Part shown: in pieces, positions 18,144 through 25,791 of the stretch | How positions within the stretch are numbered: position 1 is the first letter of the stretch | Layout: every line of letters starts with the position of its first letter | Assembly: GCA_025058835.1 (NCBI GenBank) | Contig: JANXEI010000002.1 | Location: forward strand, 248,001 to 312,000 | Direction of reading: 5' to 3' | Length of the DNA stretch: 64,000 bases | Origin: Acidilobaceae archaeon | Lineage (GTDB): Archaea > Thermoproteota > Thermoprotei_A > Sulfolobales > Acidilobaceae | Made by a program: the position numbers and the translations under genes | Notes under the pieces: model-generated | The model's database searches: none | What the model was told of the DNA's origin: nothing | Seen by the model: the letters and a program-made list of their open reading frames with translations, nothing else

Positions 18144-18326
18144 GTCAGCTCCTCGCGAAGGAGCGGCACCGTTCTAGTTTTCTGGAGAGCTCCTCCTCGA
18201 AGGCCCCAGCCTTGAAAGAGGCTGCCCACGAGGAGGGTCCTCTTTGATATCGCAGAGGAGGCCATGAGGGCGTCGAGCTTTGCCAGGCTTTCTCCCGGCC
18301 GTCAGGTTACTTTAACGTTTAGTCTA
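18144..18326 (+). other. Intergenic stretch with inverted repeats, no gene seen
   Basis: No plausible gene starts here. GCTCCT-CGCGA-AGGAGC (18148-18164) is a clean hairpin shortly after the upstream stop and could be part of its 3' end. A larger imperfect fold between about 18190 and 18235 pairs CTCCTCG with CGAGGAG, and CCTCT near 18240 pairs with AGAGG near 18255. These may be mRNA structures or remains of an older element. Confidence 0.35.
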
Positions 18327-18345
18327 CCTGGATACGGTATCCAGG
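18327..18345. promoter_or_regulatory. Perfect 19-bp palindrome, operator candidate for the mutase operon
   Basis: CCTGGATAC-G-GTATCCAGG is a 9+1+9 inverted repeat with no mismatch, ending 27 bases before the TATA box of the mutase operon. Its size and single central base suit a dimeric helix-turn-helix regulator. I see no second copy in the window. Confidence 0.55.
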
Positions 18346-18371
18346 AGTAGGCTTAACGTGGGAATCTTAAC

Positions 18372-18381
18372 AGATATAAAG
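18372..18381 (+). promoter_or_regulatory. TATA box of the mutase operon
   Basis: AGATATAAAGG is centred about 26 bases before 18402, so transcription should begin at or just after the ATG at 18399. Confidence 0.5.
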
Positions 18382-18398
18382 GTTTCAAAAACAAAAAC

Positions 18399-20114
18399 AT
18401 GGTGGTAGTCGCTATGGCAGATTTGTACTCTGAGGAGGCGAAGGAGGAGATTCGGAGGGCGCTGAAGAAGTGGGAGGAGCAGGTCCTGCCAGAATGGCTT
18501 AGCAGGATGCCGGAGAGGGAGGAGCAGTTCACGACCCTCAGCGGCATCCCGCTGAAGAGGATCTACACGCCCCTGGACCTCAAGGATCATGACTACTTGC
18601 AAAAGCTCGGCTTTCCGGGCGAGTACCCGTTTACGCGCGGGATCCATGCCACCATGTACAGGGCTAGACTATGGACGATGAGGATGTTCAGCGGCTTCGG
18701 GGGGCCGGAGGAGACTAACGAGAGGCTGAAGATGTTGATAAGGGCAGGGGAGACAGGCCTGAGCCTTGCCTTCGACAATGCCACCCTCGTAGGCGTGGAC
18801 CCCGACGACCCCCTGGCAGAGGGCTCCATAGGCATAGTGGGTGTAAGCGTCCCCACTTTAGTAGACATGGAGGTCGTCTTCAAGGACATCAACCTCGGCG
18901 AGGTGACTACCAACATGACCATAAACCCGCCAGCTCCCGTGCTCCTCTCCTTCTACGTTACGGTCGCAGAGAGGCAGGGGGTCCCTTATGACAAGATAGG
19001 CGGCACGATACAGAACGACCCCCTGAAGGAGTTCATTGCCCAGAAGACCTACGTGTTCCCTCCTGAGGCTGCGGTGAAGATAGCCGTAGACGTGATGGAG
19101 TGGAGCGTGAAGAACCTGCCCAAGTGGAACCCGGTGAGCATTAGCGGTTACCACATAAGGGAGGCCGGAGCTACTGCAGTGCAGGAGCTCGCCTTCACGC
19201 TTGCCGACGGCATAGAGTATGTGAGGCAGCTGAGGGCGAGGGGGATGGACATAGACGAGTTTGCGCCGAGGCTCAGCTTCTTCTTCGACTCCCACATCAA
19301 CTTCTTCGAGGAGATCGCCAAGTTCAGAGCAGCCAGGAGGATGTGGGCTAAGATAATGAAGGAGTGGTTCGGGGCTAGGAAGCCGAGGAGCATGTGGATG
19401 AGGTTCCATGTGCAGACTGCCGGCTGCAGCCTCTACCCGCAGCAGCCCTGGATAAACATAGTGAGGACAGCCATAGAGGCGCTGGCAGCAGTGCTCGGCG
19501 GCTGCCAGAGCCTTCACACTAACTCCTTCGACGAGCCTTTCCGCGTGCCCAGCGAGTTCGCTGCAAAGATAGCCCTGAGGACGCAGCAGATCATAGCACA
19601 CGAGACTGGGGTAGCAGATGTCATAGATCCCTTGGCAGGCAGCTACTTCGTGGAGTGGCTCACAGATGAGGTGGAGGAGAGGGCTTGGAAGTACATAGAC
19701 AAGATCGAGAGGATGGGAGGGATGCTCGAGGCCGTGAAGAAGGGGTTCCCGCAGAGGGAGGTGGAGGAGGCCTCCTACAGGTTCCAGAAGGAGGTGGAGG
19801 AGAAGAAGAGGATAATCGTGGGGGTGAACGAGTATAGAGAGGAGGAATCAGAGGACGTGAGGAAGGTGCCACTCCTTGAGTTCGACCAGCAGGAGGTGGA
19901 GAGGAGGCAGATCGAGAGGGTGAGGAAAGTGAGAGCCAGCAGGGACCAGGAGAGGTGGAGCAGGGCACTGGAGGAGCTGGAGAGGGCTGCGGAGAGGGGG
20001 GAGAACGTCGTGCCCTACGTGCTAAGAGCCGTCAAGGCATATGCAACCCTTGGCGAGATCATGGGAGCTCTGAAGAGGGTGTACGGGACCTATGCAGAGC
20101 CCCCGTACTACTAG
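18399..20114 (+). CDS. B12-dependent acyl-CoA mutase, large catalytic subunit (isobutyryl/2-hydroxyisobutyryl-CoA-like active site)
   Basis: A 571-residue TIM-barrel subunit of the methylmalonyl-CoA mutase superfamily, without the B12 domain, which is the next gene. Typical parts: [16 protein letters not shown] near residue 86, [12 protein letters not shown] near 200, [14 protein letters not shown] near 245, [12 protein letters not shown], and [10 protein letters not shown] near 370. Two specificity positions differ from methylmalonyl-CoA mutase: Gln215 (EFIAQKTY) stands where that enzyme has the carboxylate-binding Arg (EFMVRNTY in human), and His83 (GIHATMY) stands at its Tyr (GPYATMY). Isobutyryl- and 2-hydroxyisobutyryl-CoA mutases also have Gln there. 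I therefore doubt the usual methylmalonyl name. ATG 18399 or 18414 may be the start. Confidence 0.9.
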   Translation: MVVVAMADLYSEEAKEEIRRALKKWEEQVLPEWLSRMPEREEQFTTLSGIPLKRIYTPLDLKDHDYLQKLGFPGEYPFTRGIHATMYRARLWTMRMFSGFGGPEETNERLKMLIRAGETGLSLAFDNATLVGVDPDDPLAEGSIGIVGVSVPTLVDMEVVFKDINLGEVTTNMTINPPAPVLLSFYVTVAERQGVPYDKIGGTIQNDPLKEFIAQKTYVFPPEAAVKIAVDVMEWSVKNLPKWNPVSISGYHIREAGATAVQELAFTLADGIEYVRQLRARGMDIDEFAPRLSFFFDSHINFFEEIAKFRAARRMWAKIMKEWFGARKPRSMWMRFHVQTAGCSLYPQQPWINIVRTAIEALAAVLGGCQSLHTNSFDEPFRVPSEFAAKIALRTQQIIAHETGVADVIDPLAGSYFVEWLTDEVEERAWKYIDKIERMGGMLEAVKKGFPQREVEEASYRFQKEVEEKKRIIVGVNEYREEESEDVRKVPLLEFDQQEVERRQIERVRKVRASRDQERWSRALEELERAAERGENVVPYVLRAVKAYATLGEIMGALKRVYGTYAEPPYY

Positions 20115-20532
20115 GAGGATCAAGGTACTCGTGGCAAAAGTAGGGCTAGATGGCCACGACAGAGGGGCTAAGGTAATAGCGAGAGCCCTTAGGGATGCGG
20201 GCTTCGAGGTAGTGTACACAGGCCTGAGGCAGACCATAGATCAGGTGGTGGCAGCTGCGATCCAAGAGGACGTAGACATAATAGGCATAAACCAGCACGA
20301 GGGCTCCCACTTCCACATAGCAAGGAAGCTGCTCCAGAAGCTCGAGGAGAGCGGAGCAGGCGACATACCTGTGGTGATGGGCGGGAGCATCCCGCTAGTG
20401 GACGTGGAGCCATTGAGGGCCATGGGGGTCAAGGAGGTCTTCCTGCCAGGAACTCCCATTGCGGAGATCGTGAAGAGACTCGAGGAGATAGCATCTGAGA
20501 GAAAACATTTAGCCCCTAGGGCGAAGGGGTAG
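20092..20532 (+). CDS. B12-binding small subunit of the acyl-CoA mutase
   Basis: A 146-residue cobalamin-binding domain. It has [12 protein letters not shown] near residue 16, where His22 replaces the lower axial ligand of B12, then GINQHEGSH-like segment near 68 and VVMGGSIP near 100, which cradle the nucleotide tail. The start ATG (20092) lies 23 bp inside the end of the large-subunit gene, so the two are translationally coupled and should form one holoenzyme. The order large subunit, B12 subunit, GTPase is that of archaeal split mutases and of IcmA/IcmB/MeaI systems. Confidence 0.95.
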   Translation: MQSPRTTRRIKVLVAKVGLDGHDRGAKVIARALRDAGFEVVYTGLRQTIDQVVAAAIQEDVDIIGINQHEGSHFHIARKLLQKLEESGAGDIPVVMGGSIPLVDVEPLRAMGVKEVFLPGTPIAEIVKRLEEIASERKHLAPRAKG

Positions 20533-20536
20533 GGGC

Positions 20537-21496
20537 TTGTCAGATCCGTCAGTCCTAATAGAGAGGGCAAAGGCAGGGGACAAGAGGGCTCTCGGTAGGC
20601 TATTGACCCTCCTAGAAGAGCTCAACGCCGACAATGCCTGGATACTCGAGAGGCTCAGCTCAGAGGGCGGGAGGGCCCATGTGGTGGGCATCACCGGCAT
20701 GCCGGGAGCGGGGAAGAGCACCCTCATATCGAGGCTCGTAAGGGCCTTTAGGGACATGAGCTACAAGGTGGCCGTCATATCCATAGACCCCACCAGTCCC
20801 ATCAGCTCCGGCTCCATAATGGGGGACAGGCTGAGGATGCAGGAACATGCCACAGATCCTGGCGTTTTCATCAGGAGCGTGACGAACAGGGGCATTCTCG
20901 GCGGCGTGAGCCTTGCGGCTCTAGCCATGATAGAGGCATTCGACGTCATGGGCTACGACAAGATCATAGTGGAGACGGTGGGCGTGGGGCAGAGCGAGAC
21001 AGACATAATGAACGTTGCAGACACGATAGTCGTGCTCACCATGCCAGGGGCAGGAGATGATGTGCAGGCGCTCAAGGCGGGGGTCTTTGAGATAGGAGAC
21101 GTCTACGTAGTTAACAAAAGCGACAGGCCGGATGCTGCTAAAACCTACGAGTACATGCTCTTCGTTGCGGAGAAGGAGGCTCTGGGCAGAGGGGGCTCGT
21201 GGAGGCCGGCTGTGGTGAAGACCAGCGCTGCCCTTGGCCTCGGCATCAGGGAGCTGGCAGAGACGATAAACAGACACTTCAGCTATGTGCTGGAGTCAGG
21301 AGAGAAGGAGAGGAGGCTCATAGCTAGGAGGACCCATCTGGTGAGACTCGTTGCAGCTAGACTGCTGCTCCAGTCCCTCAGCGAGGTCATGGAGGGGGAG
21401 AGGGAGAGGGTAGGGAAGGTGGTGAGGGACATGAGAGGGTTCTACGATGAAGCAATGAGGATAGTGAGGCTTACAGGAAAAAGGCTAGTTGAGTGA
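20537..21496 (+). CDS. meaB: MeaB/ArgK-family G-protein chaperone of the mutase
   Basis: A P-loop GTPase of 319 residues that gates cobalamin loading and protects B12-dependent acyl-CoA mutases. Walker A is GMPGAGKSTLI near residue 54; the switch region has ISIDPTSPISSGSIMGDRLRM; ETVGVGQSETD is the family's Walker B and signature; and VNKSDRPD near 192 is the guanine-specificity motif. The C-terminal helical arm that mediates dimerisation is present. The TTG start at 20537 follows the small-subunit stop by four bases. It ends at TGA directly against the TGA of the convergent gene (TGATCA). Confidence 0.95.
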   Translation: MSDPSVLIERAKAGDKRALGRLLTLLEELNADNAWILERLSSEGGRAHVVGITGMPGAGKSTLISRLVRAFRDMSYKVAVISIDPTSPISSGSIMGDRLRMQEHATDPGVFIRSVTNRGILGGVSLAALAMIEAFDVMGYDKIIVETVGVGQSETDIMNVADTIVVLTMPGAGDDVQALKAGVFEIGDVYVVNKSDRPDAAKTYEYMLFVAEKEALGRGGSWRPAVVKTSAALGLGIRELAETINRHFSYVLESGEKERRLIARRTHLVRLVAARLLLQSLSEVMEGERERVGKVVRDMRGFYDEAMRIVRLTGKRLVE

Positions 21497-22138
21497 TCAC
21501 TGCTCGGGCGGCGGGAGGGACTTCTTCAGGAGCTCTACATGCTCATCTATCAGGCTTGCCTCGTCGTAGGGCTGGGGCTTCACAGCACTGTTCTCGACCT
21601 TTACCTTGTGGAAGACGAACTTCTTCTGCTGCAGGTCTGCCGTGAAGACTCTTATCTCCCTAAGGGAGGAGAGGTAGCTTGCCAGCCTCTGCTCGGCAAC
21701 TATGTTGCCTAGCTGTTTCGTAGCTAGCCAGGTCCTTACGTGGATCGCTAGGGCGCCGCTGAAGCCTGCCTCCTGGAGGGCCTCTACTGTCGTCTTTGCC
21801 TTCTCTGCTACCTTGCTCATCCTCTCTTCCCCTCCAAACACAATGAAAACTGCATCTGGCTTGAACTCTGCAAGGGCTGCTCTGACCTTCTCTACTAGCT
21901 TTGCCCTGTCGTCCTCGTACATGAGGATCCTTGCCAAGCTCCCCTTGTAGCCAGAGTGGGCGAGTAGGGACGAGGAGATGGCCGCAGAGAGGGAGGAGCA
22001 TATCCTGTCAGGGAGAGTTATGATGAGCACCCTCTCGAAGCCCTTTAGGAGCCTGCCTGCAACCACGTAGCCCGTAAGGGATCTCAGATATACCTCTTCG
22101 TCCAGACTGGCCCTGCTCATGCTCAAGTCGTTCACCAA
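21497..22138 (-). CDS. Unknown 213-residue conserved-looking soluble protein
   Basis: I do not recognise a family. The product has an alpha/beta pattern: FERVLIITLPDRICSSL near residue 34, FKPDAVFIVFGGEERM near 92 and SGALAIHVRTWLATKQLG near 125 look like alternating strands and helices of a Rossmann-like layer; the tail is charged and Pro-rich. No membrane segments. The start is a TTG at 22138 (or GTG 22135) with GGAGG upstream, and a TATA box AAAATATATT near 22164-22173 gives a nearly leaderless mRNA. It lies downstream of the surE operon on the same strand but has its own promoter. Confidence 0.75.
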   Translation of the reverse strand: MVNDLSMSRASLDEEVYLRSLTGYVVAGRLLKGFERVLIITLPDRICSSLSAAISSSLLAHSGYKGSLARILMYEDDRAKLVEKVRAALAEFKPDAVFIVFGGEERMSKVAEKAKTTVEALQEAGFSGALAIHVRTWLATKQLGNIVAEQRLASYLSSLREIRVFTADLQQKKFVFHKVKVENSAVKPQPYDEASLIDEHVELLKKSLPPPEQ

Positions 22139-22176
22139 TCTTCCCCCTCCCTGTCCTCCAAATATATTTTACGTTA

Positions 22177-23478
22177 TTACAGAGCTCTAGATTTCTCACA
22201 GACCATTTCGCCGGAGAGGAACTCCATGATCGTCTTTAGGTTCATGAGCACGTTGATTACAGAGAAGGCGAAGAAGACAGTTGGCACCAAGGCCCCCATA
22301 GCTAACGCTCCAAGGCCGTAATGTGTTGCCTCGTACTTCAGGGACAAAACCTCGTAGTCCATGACGAAGAGGAGAGGCAGGGTTAGGAGGTATAGGGCTG
22401 AGTTGAGGATGGTGTAAGTAAGGTAGAGCAGCTCCATTGTCCTAGCTCTCTTCTGATGGTACAATAGGAGGAGGGGGAACAGGGAGAGGAAGTACTGCTC
22501 GTGGATTACCTTATTGAACCCTAGGAAGAAGGACATAGTAACGAGCACTCCCTCAGGGAGGTTAGTGCCTCTCCTGAACATCAGGAACAGTAGAAGAAGG
22601 TAGGAGAAGAGGAAGAGGACAGAGTACGCGCTGAGCAAGGCAGAGGCAAGGTGGCTGTCCTCTGCCACGACGAGAGCCCTCAGCGGCGTCATCCCGCTCG
22701 GGTTTCTCAGCCCGTGAAAAAGGAAGGAGGTGTAGAGAAACTCTTGAGGCGAGAGAAGGAGAGGGGCGAAGGTGGGCAGCTGGCCTGCGAGGAAGCCGAG
22801 GGAAAACTTTGCGAGCGCCCCGATGTTATGTCTATAAAAGTAGAAAAGGAAGGGGGGTAAAGCGAACAAAGAGTATGGCTTTACCATACTCAGCCCAAAG
22901 GAGAACCCAGAGAGGAAGGGCATCCCTCTCTCTGCAAGTATGAGAGCTAGCAGAAGGAAGAGCCCCACCAGGCCGTCGAACATCCCCCAAGCAGCCGATA
23001 TGATCAGGGCGTAAGGGCTGAAGGCATAAACTGTGGCTATTTCCACGCTCCTCCTACTGAGCAGGTACACTATAATCAGGTCTGCGAGGAGGAGGGGCAG
23101 TTTGATGATGGCGAGGAAGAGGAAAACATCGAGCGAAGCGACGAAGCCTTCCTCAGGCACCAGGCTTAGCGCGGCGTTGCTCTCAATCTTGATAGGCCTA
23201 GGGTCCCCGCCGAGCGAGAGGTACAAGAGGTAGAAGGGGAAGAGGAAGCACGTGAGATGTGGCGGATAGGCATAGCCTTCGAAGAAGAGAGGGAGGCCGG
23301 TAGCGTTCTGGAGCTTCACGCTCTTCTCGTACACATACGAGTAGACGCTCTCCCCCTGAAGCGTGAGGTAGAGACTCTCCTGTATCATTGCCATGTCCCA
23401 GAGGTGGGCGGAGAAAGGAGCTACTGCTATGCGCAGAAGGAAAGCAAAGAGGAGGAGCTTTTTCACATCTTTCTCCAT
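22177..23478 (-). CDS. Polytopic membrane protein, probable GT-C glycosyltransferase
   Basis: A 433-residue protein with about eleven hydrophobic helices. The first outer loop holds WDMAMIQESLYLTLQGESVYSY (residues about 27-48), resembling the acidic loop and 'G-x-x-x-Y' start of lipid-sugar-dependent GT-C transferases (PMT/ArnT and GT87-like), where the Asp is catalytic. A mid-protein FHGLRNPSGMTP and KVIHEQYFLSLFPLLLL (around residue 325) are also GT-C-like. It would transfer a sugar from a dolichyl donor to a surface acceptor outside the cell. Start ATG 23478 lies 16 bp inside the upstream gene, so it is operonic. Exact donor and acceptor unknown. Confidence 0.7.
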   Translation of the reverse strand: MEKDVKKLLLFAFLLRIAVAPFSAHLWDMAMIQESLYLTLQGESVYSYVYEKSVKLQNATGLPLFFEGYAYPPHLTCFLFPFYLLYLSLGGDPRPIKIESNAALSLVPEEGFVASLDVFLFLAIIKLPLLLADLIIVYLLSRRSVEIATVYAFSPYALIISAAWGMFDGLVGLFLLLALILAERGMPFLSGFSFGLSMVKPYSLFALPPFLFYFYRHNIGALAKFSLGFLAGQLPTFAPLLLSPQEFLYTSFLFHGLRNPSGMTPLRALVVAEDSHLASALLSAYSVLFLFSYLLLLFLMFRRGTNLPEGVLVTMSFFLGFNKVIHEQYFLSLFPLLLLYHQKRARTMELLYLTYTILNSALYLLTLPLLFVMDYEVLSLKYEATHYGLGALAMGALVPTVFFAFSVINVLMNLKTIMEFLSGEMVCEKSRAL

Positions 23479-24284
23479 AGCGCCCAGCCCAAGGCCACAG
23501 CTCCGATGGCCACAAGGGGGAGAAGGATCTGAACGAACCTGTGGTTCACTACGTTCGTGGCTAAGATGGATATCGGGCTTACTGCGGTAGATTCCATCTC
23601 TCCTCTAACAGTCATGGAGAGCCTCTCCCCATAATACTCTATAGCAATGGTACAACGATCCTTGTCCCTCAAGACCTTGACCTCTGCAGGAGAGGAGAGG
23701 TTGAAGTCCACCACTCCCTTCCCTACTCCTTTCACTTCGAAGCCCATAGAGAACCTTTCCCTGTAGAACTCCAGAGTGCTCCTGCTCCCTCCCAGCTCCA
23801 TTCCGTTGACCATGCTACAGTTTCTCCCCTTCATGACCAGCACGAACTCGCTGCTCTCTTCGGACTCTAGCGAGATCGTTACCCTCTCCTCCTCTGGCCA
23901 TATGATTTTCCTTACGATGACCTCTCCCTTTAACTCGTAGTTGAGGATCACTGTGGTCTCCCTTTTCCTCAGCGTCAAGTTCTCGAGGTCATGGTAGAGG
24001 CTGTAGCCGTTAACCGTAGTCTCTCGATCGTCGAACTCTACTAGCATTATGGGCCTGTATGAGGAGTTGGGGGCGTAGATGTATATCCTGGGTTTTCCAA
24101 GACCTTCTGGGAAGCCTGCTATCCTCACCTCTAGTTTGTTGTTCCTATAGTAGTAGGCCCCCCTCTCGAATCCCACCCACTCGCCGTTCCTGAAGAAGCT
24201 GTTGACTAGGGGGACAAAGGAGAGGGACACTATGTAAACAGCTACTATGACGAAAACCAGCTTATTCAGAGCGGTGAGCTTCAC
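23463..24284 (-). CDS. Membrane-anchored extracellular beta-rich protein, unknown
   Basis: A 273-residue protein with one N-terminal helix (LVFVIVAVYIVSLSFVPLV, residues 9-27) and one at the C-terminus (ILLPLVAIGAVALGWAL). Between them lies a 200-residue strand-rich outer domain with several N-glycosylation sequons (NSSY, NLTL, NCSM, NLSS) and two Cys. I do not recognise a family. It sits between surE and the probable glycosyltransferase in an operon with overlapping ends, which suggests work on the cell envelope. GTG start at 24284 lies 23 bp inside surE. Confidence 0.75.
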   Translation of the reverse strand: MKLTALNKLVFVIVAVYIVSLSFVPLVNSFFRNGEWVGFERGAYYYRNNKLEVRIAGFPEGLGKPRIYIYAPNSSYRPIMLVEFDDRETTVNGYSLYHDLENLTLRKRETTVILNYELKGEVIVRKIIWPEEERVTISLESEESSEFVLVMKGRNCSMVNGMELGGSRSTLEFYRERFSMGFEVKGVGKGVVDFNLSSPAEVKVLRDKDRCTIAIEYYGERLSMTVRGEMESTAVSPISILATNVVNHRFVQILLPLVAIGAVALGWALWRKM

Positions 24285-25071
24285 TCCTCACCAGCTCCTC
24301 CAGTTCTCTCTTTAGCACGAGGAGTGGGGCACCGTCGCTGCTATCGTGGAGGAGGGCTCGGATTCTGATAGGAGTGATGGACACCAGGCCGTTAAGGGCA
24401 GCCCACACGTCGCTCCCTTCCTGCACGTCCCAGTAGCTCTCCCTGATGTCGCTCTCCTTAAACCTCATAGAGGACCCGTTCAACTCATACCTCAGCCTGT
24501 AGCTGTTGACGGCGAGCCTTGTGACCATGACTCCCCGGGGGGAGGGGGGGACGTTCAGGTTCAGGAGGTCGTATAGTCTGCTCCAGATAGGATAGCTCAT
24601 CGCCAGCCGGGCAGCTATGCTCCCTGCTAGCATGTAGTTTTTCTCGGGCATCACCTTGTAGCTAACCAGACTGACGGCAATGGCTGGAACGCCGTGTAAG
24701 GAGGCCTCTATGGCAGCTCCTATAGTGCCGCTGGTGAAGAAGTCCTCCAGGCCCAGGTTCGGGCCTATGTTAACGCCCGAGACTACCACGTCGGGCCGAA
24801 ATCCCATGAGCTCTAGCCCTATGAGGACAGACTCTGCTGGGGTCGCGTTGAGAGCCCAGGCCTCCTCCGCCCCCTCCATCCTGACCCTTCTGATCTCTAC
24901 CTCGCCGTTCCTCCCCAGCCTCTTGAAGTTCACGGTCTTGCTCATCCCACTCATTTGCTCCCTGGGGGCACTCACGTAAACCTTGAAGCCTGCCTGCTGG
25001 AGCTCTATGACTAACGACCTGAGCCCTATGCTATCAATACCGTCATCATTGACTGCCAGCGCAACTGGCAA
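24262..25071 (-). CDS. surE: SurE-type 5'-nucleotidase/phosphatase
   Basis: SurE hydrolyses nucleoside monophosphates with a divalent metal. The diagnostic motif NDDGIDSIG lies near the N-terminus, followed by VSAPREQMSGMSKTV, VVSGVNIGPNLG near residue 110 (the SGxNxG metal site) and SGTIGAAIEASLHG. SurE proteins begin a few residues before NDDG, so I place the start at the TTG at 25071, just downstream of a TATA box (CTTATATTA near 25100-25108). GTG codons at 25086 and 25119 would add 5 and 16 unlikely residues. It heads the operon with the outer beta-rich protein and the glycosyltransferase. Confidence 0.92.
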   Translation of the reverse strand: MPVALAVNDDGIDSIGLRSLVIELQQAGFKVYVSAPREQMSGMSKTVNFKRLGRNGEVEIRRVRMEGAEEAWALNATPAESVLIGLELMGFRPDVVVSGVNIGPNLGLEDFFTSGTIGAAIEASLHGVPAIAVSLVSYKVMPEKNYMLAGSIAARLAMSYPIWSRLYDLLNLNVPPSPRGVMVTRLAVNSYRLRYELNGSSMRFKESDIRESYWDVQEGSDVWAALNGLVSITPIRIRALLHDSSDGAPLLVLKRELEELVRSEAHRSE

Positions 25072-25182
25072 GCACTTTCCCAGCACTCTTCTCACATGTA
25101 CTAATATAAGCTTGATCACTGTAGCTTACCTAGGCTTCAGTTTTAGGCTCCGAGGGAGCCCTCTGGTCCTAGGGATATACGG

Positions 25183-25791
25183 TTGGTAGAGCTGGCGGAC
25201 GTGTTGGAGCTGGGGAAGCCCATAATCATGCTCTTCGTTACTCTAGACCCTGTGGGTACCATCCCTTACTACCAGTCCTTGGTCTCAGGAATGGAGGCTA
25301 AGAGGAGGAATAGAGTGCTTAGGCTCTCCCTGTTCGTTGCTTCTCTCCTCCTCGTCCTCTTCATCCTCGTGGGGGAGCTGATCTTCATGCTCTTCAACAT
25401 AACCTTCAGCGACTTCCGAGTCGCAGCAGGCCTCGTCCTACTCATAACCTCTGTAGCCCTCCTCCTCGATATCCAGCTAGGCGCTATCAGGCCGGGGACG
25501 GAGAACATAGCTATAGTGCCGCTGGCCACTCCACTCCTCGCGGGCCCTGCGGCCATTTCCATATCCATTTACATTAAGTACCACTGGGGCCTTCATGTGG
25601 CGATATTTTCGATAGCCCTGGTAGCAGCCCTCTCATATGTAATACTAGCGTTGAGCGACATCATTTTCAGGCTAGTGGGTAGGCAGGGGCTGATAATATT
25701 CGACAAGTTCATGAGCCTGATAATGGCTGCCCTCGCAGTGTCACTGATAAGAAACGGGTTGGAGGAGGCGATAAGGGCTACCTCCCCTTGA
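25183..25791 (+). CDS. MarC-family integral membrane protein
   Basis: A 202-residue protein with six hydrophobic helices. VTLDPVGTIPYY near residue 19 and VPLATPLLAGPAAIS near 110 are the two inverted half-motifs (D-P-x-G-x-x-P and P-L-x-P-x-x-x-G-P) that define the MarC family. The function of the family is unsettled; the old link with multiple antibiotic resistance was withdrawn, and a transporter role for a small solute is the usual guess. The TTG start at 25183 follows a weak TATA-like GGATATACGG. It overlaps the convergent fused dehydrogenase gene by 14 bp. Confidence 0.9.
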   Translation: MVELADVLELGKPIIMLFVTLDPVGTIPYYQSLVSGMEAKRRNRVLRLSLFVASLLLVLFILVGELIFMLFNITFSDFRVAAGLVLLITSVALLLDIQLGAIRPGTENIAIVPLATPLLAGPAAISISIYIKYHWGLHVAIFSIALVAALSYVILALSDIIFRLVGRQGLIIFDKFMSLIMAALAVSLIRNGLEEAIRATSP

